Source: Phallusia mammillata (Eukaryota; Chordata; Ascidiacea; Phlebobranchia; Ascidiidae). Taken from it: a stretch of 64,000 bases of DNA. The notes beneath the pieces were generated by a model. The model searched no databases. It saw only the letters and a program-made list of their open reading frames with translations, and had not been told where the DNA came from. A program made the position numbers and the translations under genes. Location: contig QLIY01000080.1 of NCBI GenBank assembly GCA_003260075.1, forward strand, positions 38,520 through 102,519. Reading direction: 5' to 3'. Shown here in pieces: positions 51,401 through 63,400 of this stretch (position 1 is its first letter; each line of letters begins with the position of its first letter).

Positions 51401-54400
51401 CAGAATTTGAAGTGACCCAATCACCATTCTCATTACAAGTTGCAAAAAATGTTGTTACACTTGTTTCAGCATCAGGCAGAAGTATATTATATCCTAAATC
51501 ACATCTGTAAAATGCATTGGACTGCAAAACAAAAATTGAGCTTAATTTGTTGTAGTTCAAATGATTTTTTTATGTAAAAGCTTCTCAGATTTAGTATTTG
51601 TTGGCACTTGCTAGGGCATGAAATGTGTCTTATTTCGTTGAATATTTTGTCTATAAACCAATATCAAAATGTAAGACAAGAAATAGCAATGTTTTTTCAT
51701 ACCATGTAACCATAACCAGTAACAACCGTCACAACCCCATTTTCTATCGGAGGTACTTCTCCACATGTAATGGCTACACAGCCTGCATCTGGTGAAAGTA
51801 TTGTTGCATCAATTGTCCAATGACCATCAATTCCACAAACAGCTAGAAACAAAGTAACCAACATTTTTTTAGCAAAATGTGTTATTGCTCCTATGGTGGG
51901 TATCTATGGCAACCTTCAACTTGCTTATTGTGTTTCAATTTTAGGTTGGACTAGACACCTTGGTTTATTTTGGAACAGTTCGTTCGTGTTTTGATCACCT
52001 TGTTAAGCTTATGTATTTATTTTAAACATATTGTATCACATTTCTATTCTGTTTACACCAGTTTTTTTAAAAGTTGGGCCTCTTTACTCCCTAACAAAGC
52101 GGTATTTTAATGTAACCATGTTAATACTCTTCCCACTACTAATTTATTATCAAATGTTTATTTGTTAATAAAATATTTCACTTAATAAGAAAATTAAAAA
52201 ACCTTTTACTGTATGTGAATAGACCCCAACTCCATCAACAAAATTAAATCCAGTTTCGCAGCTATATGTAGCGTTTGATCCAAATGTTGTTTTTGTGTAG
52301 GAGATTGATTGTGTCCTTGGCAGAATAAGTTTTACTGGTGGACCACAGTCAAGCAGACGGCATTGCATTTTGTGGGGATTAGGCTGCCATGCATTGTGAG
52401 CTACACACATGCTGGAAAGTTTAGTGTTGTTTGCCATTGATGAAAAGCTGTAGCCATCATTACAGGTATAATGCACCTATACAAACATAAATACCATATT
52501 TAGTTTTCAGTACAAATGATAGATAAGTGTAGCTAAAGTACACAACTGTACATTAGTGTCAAGGTCTGCACTAATGCTGTAACTTGTGGAGTATAACAGA
52601 ACAAAGAAACACAGCATATTATTTTTTTCCACATAATAAGTGTTCAGCAGATTTTGTTGGCATTATAATTCTGTGATATCATTATCATTACAAAAGTTTT
52701 TTTTTTGTTTGAACAATTTTTTGGCAGTAAGAAAAACCACACAAACCAATTATTGCATGAGAAATCTTAAAACAACAACTACTTGGTTTAAAACACATTT
52801 ACCAAATCATGGTACTTTGTTCCAGTAAAGTTAGAAATGGAGTGTGGTATAACAGGTGGATTTTCACAAGCAATTCTTTCACAAGAAATTGTTTCAGGAT
52901 CAGGATCCCAAACCAATCCTTTTAAACATGTAACAGTTGCTGTTGTTATTCCTGGGCGAACTTCAAAACTTGAAAGACAACGAATGGTGGCTGTTCCATC
53001 AAGCTGGTAGGAGTGCACTGCATTCAAAAAAGTTTTAATTTTTCATAAAAAGGTAATATCAGTGTTTGGTTAACAAATATATTATTGTAAAAGCATAGAG
53101 CCAATAAATGATAAGCTGCAGACAGTGCACACTGTTTCGACCTATAAGGTCTCATCAGTGCAGCTGGTGACGAGAGATCGGCCGCATTGGCTAGTGGCTA
53201 CACCTTATAGGTCGAAACAGTGTGCACTGTCTGCAGCTTATCAAATATATATATTATTGACTGAATTAGCAAAATCATTTTTTTAATTGGCATAGCATGT
53301 GTCATAAGGCATGGAGATAGGATAGCACTTTGAACTGCTTGAAAACAAATGATTAGAATGGACATTTGTATGACATGATATAAAGGTATTTGAAAAAAAT
53401 CATCCTACGTTCAATTATTGCATTTTCAGGTGGCAATGGTAATTTGCAATTGAAGTCTGAAGATTCCAAACAAAGAATGTGTTCTGGGTCTGGCCACCAA
53501 CCCTTTCCTATTTTGAAACAAATGAACGAAGTAGGAAATAATAAAATACATTTCTCGTTAGTATCCTACCACTGCAAGAAATTGTTAAGCTGTTCACATC
53601 ACCAGCAACAAAATAACCATGATTACATTCAACCATTAATTCTGTCCCATAGGCAAAGTGACCTGACCCCAAGTCTTTGATACTGGAATTGTTCGGAACA
53701 AATGGTGCTTTGCAACTTACAGGTACAAATGTGATATATGTCAATGGCATGCCAATAAAAGGTGTACCATCTTCAACAGCTCTGTAAAACAAATCAAAAA
53801 ATTAAACCTTTGCCCAGTGTATAGCCCAGTACATATGCAATCTTGAAGCACTTAATAAAATACACTAAAGTGGGGGGGGGGTTCTGTAAAACAAATCAAA
53901 AAATTAAACCTTTGCCCAGTACATATGCAATCTTGAAGCACTTAATAAAATACACTAAAGTAATACAGCACCTTCGAACCCTGGACGTTCCATCCCCTTT
54001 ATCCATATTTAATTGAGTTGCATTTAATACATTCCACTGTCCGTTGTCACTGCATTGTAATGTCACAATTAATTGTGCTGCTGTTAAATTAGATGTTGAT
54101 GATGCATAGCCGTCATCCGCAAAGTATGTGATGCGATCAAGGTAGTGAAAACCTCCAACAACTCTTGTGGAATGTGGCCGCTCCCCAGGATCAAAGCAAT
54201 TTATTCTTTCACAAACAGTTAAACCAGGGCTGTATGGTAACCATTCACCTACAAAGTCACAAGCATTGTAATATTTTTTTTTATATAGCTTTTGTTTTAC
54301 TCAAAAAAATATATAAAATATTTAATCATAAAGTGGATTAAAAAATCAACGGGAGATTGATTTGTTTCAATAACTTCCACGGCAGCACCAAATGTGTACA

Positions 54401-57400
54401 GTAAAAAACTCCTTTTTAACATGTCTGTTCCATGTTCATGAAACCCAAACTTACCATTACTTTTGCAGGAAAATGTTGAAATCTGTTTTCCAGAAGTAGA
54501 AGAAGCATAACCAGCAACACAGGAGACATTGGGGGGGGGGATTCACCTACAAAGTCACAAGCATTGTGATAACTGAAAAAAGTGATAATTAATTTTTTTT
54601 TGTACCTTTTGTTTTATTCAAACAAATATGGCAAGTATTTAATCATAAAGTGTATATGGACTAAAAAATCAACAGAAGATGAGCTTGTTTAAATGACTTC
54701 TACTTACTCGGCAGCACCAAATGGTTAGATTAAAAAACTCCTATTCACTGTGTCTGTACCATTGAAACGTGTGGGAGGAGAGCAAGTTTATTATTATGCT
54801 TTTTAATGTTCATGAAACCCAAACTTACCATTACTTTTGCAGGAGAATGTTGAAACCTGTTTTCCAGAAGTAGAAGAAGCATAACCAGCAACACAGGAGA
54901 CATTGTATACAGTATGAGTTGGGTAGTAGGCTGGTGCTAAACATTCGAAAAAATAAGTAAAACTAACAAAATTTGGTCAATGTACACTATTTACTTGGTT
55001 TCCCTCTGTAGCTGATTGTAATCTGAGCAAAAGGGATAACTGGGGGACTTGGACACAAAATAGGTTGACAAGCAATAAGTATGTCATCAGGATGCATATC
55101 CCATGAGCCGTCATACTGACAGGTAATTGTCCACTTGTTTTGTTTGGGGGGGGGGGGCAAAAGGAATAACTGGGGGACTTGGACATAAAATAGGTTGACA
55201 AGCAATAAGTATGTCATCAGGATGCAGATCCCATGAGCCGTCATACTGACAGGTAATTGTCCACTTGTTTTGTTTGTAAGACCTGTAATTGTGTAATCAG
55301 TTACTTAAACTTTTACCTTTCAACCATTGTGGATAATCTTAAATTGATTACTTGGTGGTTTGGAACCTGCACTGAAATTTCTGCTTTTTTGTTTGCAAAT
55401 TAATCATTGTGGTGCAGCAAACTCACAGTAACATTGGAAAAGGCCCTTTAGTATTGATTAACGACCAAAACACAGTGCTCATTTCCCAACATAAAGACTA
55501 ATTTTCAAATATTTCAATAATGTTGCACACAAAAAAGTTCGGAAACCAATGAATTCTGTAATTAATGTTTGCAAAACTGTGCTACCTAATCTGCTTTGAT
55601 GTGGTTTGGACAGGGGGGGGGGTAAATTAATCATTGTGGTGCAGCAAACTCACAGTAACATTGAAAAAGGCCCTTTACTATTGATTAACAACCAAAACAC
55701 AGTGCTCATTTCCCAGCATAAAGACTAATTTTCAAATATTTTAATAATGTTGCACACAAAAAAGTTCGGAAACCAATGAATTCTGTGATTGATGTTTGCA
55801 AAACTGTGCTACCTAATCTGCTTTGATGTGGTTTGGACAAAGTACAATCCTTTTTTACATCGGTAATCCACTGTATCATCGTAATAGTAATTTTCTGATG
55901 GAGGCTTTACAGATGCAAGTGCATTTTTAATTGTTTTTGGATGATCGCATGTTATTGGCACACAAAATATTTGATCTGAAGAAGGCCTCCATTGCCCATT
56001 CGCTTCACATGTGGATTTTTGAGATATGGAAAACATCTTAGATAGCGACTGGTGGATATGGTAACCCAACTCACAAGTGTAAGTGACAGTCGATTGATAC
56101 AGTAATGTAGATACAGAATACCCAGCATGATCAACAAGGGGGGGGGGCTGTTTTTGGATGATCGCATGTTATTGGTACACAAAATATTTGATCTGAAGAA
56201 GGCCTCCATTGCCCATTCGCTTTACATGTGGATTTTTGAGATATGGAAAACATCTTAGATAGTGGCTGATGGATGTGGTAACCCAACTCACAAGTGTAAG
56301 TGACAATCGATTGATACAGTAATGTAGATACAGAATACCCAGCATGATCAACAAGGGGGGGGGGATTTTTGAGAGGTAACTTTTATTATTTAAATGTTAA
56401 TTTATTTTAAGTATAGTCTTGTATTCAAATATTTTGGAAAACTAGAATAGTTTTTTTAGCAGAAAAACAAACATCAATATGAAAGTTATACTAAAATTAA
56501 TATTATTTTTAGGTTTGAGTAAATGATCCTTGCCAACACACATTCTACAACATACCTGGTTGGGGGCAATTCACATCAACACAACTGAAACTATCCACAT
56601 TTGGTACCCAAGAAGTGTCATATGAAGGAACACCTGCCACCTTTGTTAAAGAACGTGTAGCAACACAAGTAGAAGCAAATGAGTGTGATGGACCACTTGG
56701 TCCAACCCATTGCCCCATAGGGCAGATATAAGTAACTGCATCACCACTTGTGTATAGCAGTGATCCACCTTTATGCACTGCACCTGAGGGGGGGGGGTAC
56801 CTTTGTTAAAGAACGTGTAGCAACACAAGTAGAAGTAAATGAGTGTGAAGGACCACTTGGTCCAACCCATTGCCCCAGTGGGCAGATATAAGTAACTGTA
56901 TCACCACTTGTGTATAGCAGTGATCCACCTTTATGCACTGCACCTGACTTTAACCTTTCAGGTGGTGTTGGACAATGCACAGGCTTGCATATGGTTCTAA
57001 ATCTATCAGTAAATTTAGGATGCCAAACCCCATCAAGACTGCATGAGAAATCAATGTGTGAGCTTGTGCTGTCTATAGCATATCCATCATCACAGTACAC
57101 ACTAACATGGTCACCAGCCACATACTGATCTTTGTATAGCTGAAAAAAAATGTGCTGGTAACATGAACTTTTATCCAATGGATATTGTTTTGTTTATATG
57201 ACTACAGTTTTACTTGAGGGCAAAAATATACTAATATTTTGATTTTTTGTAAGGGTGACAGTATTTTAAACATTAGAATGTCATGTTTACAAAGAGTTTC
57301 CATTTTGCCTTCAAAAAGCAACCGATACAGGGGGGGGGGAATATTTTGATTTTTTGTAAGGGTGACAGTATTTTAAACATTAGAATGCCATGTTTACAAA

Positions 57401-60400
57401 GAGTTTCCATTTTGCCTTCAAAAAGCAACCGATACAGCACAATGGCTGATAACATAAATTGCCCAAATTTTTAAACCAGTGTGCTAATTGTTCAATTGAC
57501 ACCTCAAAAGAAACTAGCAGAGAAGCCATTAGGTTCTGAGAATAAACACTACAATAGCATGTTCACAATCTGTCTTAATATAAAATCTAACCACATTCGG
57601 CAATTTTAACAGGACCAATTTTAAACGCTTGTTAGCTTATTAACAGTTTTTCATCCATGAAAATGTTATCCTGGTCTATTAAAACTTTAAGGACAAAACC
57701 GAAAAAAAGCTATAAGTAAAATGAAACCCACTTGGGAAATGTTATGATAGAATGAATGCTCAATCTTTGGTAGTGTGTCACAAACCAATAGTTCACACTT
57801 AATTGTTTTGGTTGGAGGAATCCACAAATTGTCAGATTGGCATGTGATTGTTGTGGATGTCAATGTTCTTGCAATCATACGACCAGGCATGCATGTGTAA
57901 GTAACCTGCAAAAAGAACAGGACATTTTTGTTTTCAGTACATATTTTTTACATGCAGTAACTGAACTGTGATATTTCATTATGACAAGTTTATTTAGGGT
58001 TGATTAATTAGATTAACACAAAAACATTTATATGTAAGTAAATGTATGAATTCTACACTTTGTGTTCTAAATCAAAAACTTTAAACATAACATAAATGAC
58101 TTCTATTTTTTTGTACAGTCATGAAAATTCAGGAAGAGTTGACAAGAGTTTTTTTTTAAGTTTCAGTTTACCTATGCGAAATTATTGCATTCAACTTGCA
58201 ATGCATGTTTACACTACCTGACTTCCAACTGTCAATCCAATTCCCTTCCGAAAAGCAAATGGAACTGGACCAGGATCTCTGCATGAGGCAACTACACATG
58301 TCAAGTTCAAAGGATCTGGCTTCCAAGTTCCTTCACGAGTACAAACTGTTTCTGTATAAATTCTTGCTGGACTGAACCAATAGCCCTACGAGTATTATCA
58401 AATAAATTTTATTCAAAGATGCAAAGGTTCCAGAAAAAAATACTACATTATTTTGTTTAAAAATAATAAAAACCTGAAAACACTGATATTGGAAAATTGA
58501 GCCATAACTAAACACAAAGTCTGATGTATTTGGTGATCGATGTGATAATTGAATTTGTCCAGGATCTGAGCATGCTATTTCTCTACATTCAATTCCATCT
58601 TCAATGATAGTCTGTGACCAATTTCCCCTTTCTCCACACACAGCATCCACACTTGTTGACCTTAAACATATTTCAAACAATCAGAGGTGAAAATAGTCAG
58701 ACTTGAAATAGATCATATTTATTTTTATGTATTAAGTGATCTACAATGTAGAAATATTGCTTAAGATACAACTTGACACACTTAAAATTTTGTGCACCTA
58801 AAAAGTGCAATAAAATATGATTGTCGAACTTTATAAAATTGGTACCCATTCCGTTTAATGTTTGGTGGATCTTGGAGAAACACATTTAATACCCAATATC
58901 CATAAAAACAGCTAATGACAGCCTTTGAGCCATAAACCGGGATATAGGTTTGATTAAGCCCCTTTGCATAAATAACTGGAGCTCCAAAAACACCAGAATC
59001 AGGATCCGAGTTGTGTTTTGGAGGGTAAACATCAACTACAGAATGAGCAAGTATTGTGGGCATAGGACAAGTTACATCAACACACGCCTGTAAATGAAAA
59101 AAAAAATCAATGGTATTTAGTGTTATTGAGCACACACATGTTTAGGTGATAAATACACCTTTAGTAACTATGCATTGCCTTAGCAGACTGTCTTGTGTTC
59201 AAGAGGTGATGGGCTCTAATCCTGTCATTTATTTAATGGGGGGGGGGTAATACACCTTTAAACCCCAAAGTAACTATACATTGCCTTAGCAGACAGTCTT
59301 GTGTTCAAGAGGTGATGGGCTCTAATCCTGTCATTTATTTAATTCACTACATTAATCTATTGTCACCTGTTACCCCAAAAATTTTGAAGACCCATTTGGT
59401 CAAAGATAAAATCCCAAGTTATAAATAAGTGTTTCTTCTTTGTTGTTACAAACTTTGGTCAGTGAATACAGTGTACATTGCAGAAGAAGAAGTCTTAGTC
59501 ACAACTAATGGTGCGATATTTATCAAATACAATGTGATGTAAAGTAATATTTCAATGTTATCATATACTACATACATTAACAGTATTATCAATAGGAAAT
59601 CCACATTTCTGTTTGCCATACATATTTACTTATGCTTTTTTATCATAATAAAGGGTCATACTATTTTATCAACACTGGAGTTCAGTGGAAGCCAAACACC
59701 AATTGCACTACAATGAAGAGAAAATGAAAATTTGTTTGGTTCCACCCATTTTCCTTTATGACATGAATACTTCACAGTTGTTGTCACTGGAAAGCTGCCA
59801 GCTAAAAAACAGAAAATTTTGTTTTACTTGTAATGCTTTTTGCAGAATTTGGTTACATAAAAAATGCCTATATTTTAAGTACTGTTTTAACTTACCACTT
59901 TTATAGTTTGATCCAATATGTTCCCATTTGTTTGGTGCAGAAAAATCAGATCCCAAAGACTTAGTTTCAGGTCTGCTAGTTACAGTCATTGAAGTGTGAG
60001 AAATACTAGGAGGCTGCCCACAATCAACAGGACTACATTCGATGTCATATGTGTCTGGATTCCAACGTCCAAAACTTAATGGCAGAAAATGAACTCAGTT
60101 TGTATTGGTAATTAACATTCAGTTATTTAAAAATGCCAAGAAATGTTAACTTAAAATATCGCACCTGTTACATACAGATTCTTCATACAGGTAACCCTCC
60201 CTATAAGTGCACACATCCAAAAAGTTACCAGCTCCAATTTTACCAGCCTGCCAATAACTCTTCACATCTGTAGCAAGTCTGTTACCTTTAAAAATAGAAA
60301 AACTTTTGAGAACAATAATGTTTTCACACAGTTTCAGGCCCTTGGCAAGGCTTTATGTCATTTTTGTAGTACAAAATGGTAACATTTATATAATTACTAT

Positions 60401-63400
60401 AAATAGAAAAATCCTAATTTGAGTTCTAAACGAGTAAACCGAATAACAACTCTCAAATTGCATTTAAAGTTTTATAGTTTAACAGGTGACAACGTTCAAA
60501 AAGAAATACATGTGGCAATAAAACCCTATATGCTGAGTTTTTTATCTAGCAGGTTACGGAACATTTTGTGGTTACAACTAAAACATATATTTCAAAAACT
60601 ATGGGTTCTCAGTTTGTACTTGTAATATTCTTTACTAGAACCTGTTTTTAGACAATCCTACATACAAATATTTTTCAACACATCCTTGAGAAAAAATATG
60701 TGACCTGTTGAAGCGAGAACATAACAAAACAATGTTGCTGGGCATATTTTTTTTATTTACTTACTTTACTATTTACTGCTCCAGTAGCTAAGTTTATTTG
60801 CACAATATTTCAAAAACAAAACATTAAAAATTAAGAATGTGTGGGGTAGCTGAAGACTCTGCAGTCACCATGTTAGCCTATATAATAAGTCAGCAACCAA
60901 TACCTGTTACAAAAAGGTTTACAGCATTCTCTGTTGATTCATATGCAACTTCAGCAGCTTTGGTTGTAAGATAACCACCAGACATTGCTGCTCGCAAAGC
61001 TAGTAACCTTGCATTACTGCCATCTCTCGCTTTTATACACTCCCAATGTTGATAGATGTTATTTTTGTCACATAATTTCATGACAACATTGACTAAATCT
61101 TCCTAATCACACAAAAAATGCCAAAACGTTTTGTTATAATTTGCAACAGCAATATTGTGTGTGTGTAATGAACATGCTTCAAATGTACATTTATAGAACC
61201 ACAAATGCAAGTTTAAATTAGTAAATTTCCCAAAGGGTATTGCATGCGACTCTCAGATTAATTGTACTTGCCATTACTATATTATTATTAATGTTGGTGT
61301 TTTTATCTTTTATTCTTATTGGGCTCTAAAGTCCAAAAGAATAAAAAACTGTCTTACTTCATTTTAAACTAAATTATGGTTTTAAAGCAGTGCTCTTCCA
61401 CCTTTTTAGTGACACGTAACCCCCAAGGTGTTTTGTCAAACTTTGCGGAACCCCTCATACAATTATTTTGAATGAATGTAACTCAAGTAGGCTACATCAA
61501 AAAAACATGCACATAACAAATGTTGACTTCAATTAAATTAAACGATTTACTGAAACGCATTGTCATGTTATTTAGATTGGTCGTTTGTACATTTATCTCG
61601 CAATTCAGACAGAGAGTATCAAGACTTTAGTTATTACGTCACAATTGATCAATGGTGTAACCAAGGTATTCTACAAGCGAGCATTGCTTTTCGCAACTTT
61701 ATGAATCATTCATGTTTGAATTGCTACACAAAAGCTCTGCGAACCCCTATGTGATCCTTAAAGTTCGCGGAACCCCTGAAAGGATTGGACAGAACCCCAG
61801 GGTTCCGTGGAACCCCGGTTGAAGAGCCCTGTTTTAAAGAGATAAAACGCTGAGCCATATTAGCTGCCAAATGCAAAATTGAAAAACCATCACTGTTTCT
61901 GTGCACAACTACGTATATAAGTTTTGTTAAGAAATGATCTTCTTTTATAGTTTAGGATTAAAGTCTCTATTTTCTTGCCCTAACACCATATTAAAATGAT
62001 GGACAAACAAGCCACCAACCAAATCAACTAACTTACCTTCAGTGCAGGCAAGGCAACAGCTGTGAGACAAGTATCAGTGTATTTGTTCTTTAAATGAAAT
62101 GACCAATGCCAAACCCACAAATTCCTGGCAGTGGCATATCCAATACAATTAGGTCGCAACATAGCTTTAATTGGCGGTGGGATCAAATCATCAGATTCCA
62201 CATCAATAAACTCCGGATTTTTCCCTCCATCAACATAAATGCATACATCCCAATGAGGTGAATAAAGAGTAAAGGCCGGTCTGACCCAGTGTGTAGAAGC
62301 GCACTCATAGCTAACAAACATGACAAGTTCTATCAATGTACACCTTATTTATATTTAGACAAAGAAACTCATATCAGCTTTCCTATAACTATACTTGTAT
62401 ATAAATCCCCAATTTGTCTGTACTTTATGCTGAGGTGGGTGGCACACACAGAACAGCAGGTTTTTAGTTAAATTAAATATTAAGAACTTTTTGTTAAATA
62501 ATTTTTTCAGTGGTGTTGCTTTTAATCTACAAATATTCTTTAATACACCGGCTTCACACCGTATTATATTTCCACTGCTTCTGTCTGAACCACGCATTAT
62601 AGCTCCAGGAACACTGTTAGGTGGAGGGCAAAGAAGCGGACGGCAGCGAATCTTAGATGGAGCCAATGGGGACCAGGTGCCATCAATCTCACATTTAAAG
62701 TCGGCTGTAAATGTTTCCCTGTCCAGCCACTTTCCTAAATATACCAGGAAAGTAAAATTTGCAAGCAACAATTTCACATTCAAGTCATCAACAAATGTTA
62801 TTCACATCACCTGGAAGGCATCTCAAAGTCATCTTAGAGCTGTGTGGAATAATGCTTCTTTTGGGGGCCAACTGTACTGCTTTGATTCGAGTTAAATCAG
62901 CAACAGATGGAGCATCACAAGTCACAGGTAAACATTTTGATTTATCTGGATCTGGATTCCACCTTTTAGAAATAAGGATGTATGTGCTTAACACCAGAAC
63001 CCACAAATGTAAGAACAACATTGCCTACTTCCCACTGCTGTTGCATTTAATTTCCATACCAAACTGATTCTTTTTGAACCAAAACCCTTCGTCACATTCA
63101 TACCTAGCTATACCACCAAATGCAAAGGAAGGCGAAAATGCAGAAGAATGGGGAATAAGAGGCAGAGGTTTGCATTCAATCTTAAAGAACAAATATAAGG
63201 AAACATACAATAAAACAAATTTAAATGATGTGTAAAGGCTCATACAGAAACACAAATATCATTGTGTAGTTTGGGTTGCCATGTTTCATCTTCCATACAT
63301 GTAACAGTGTGTTCAGGTTTGCCAGATTGCAGTATAGTTCCTTTTTTGCAGGTGTAAGATGCATTTACCCCAAATCGATAGCTGTCACCTTTGCAAATAC

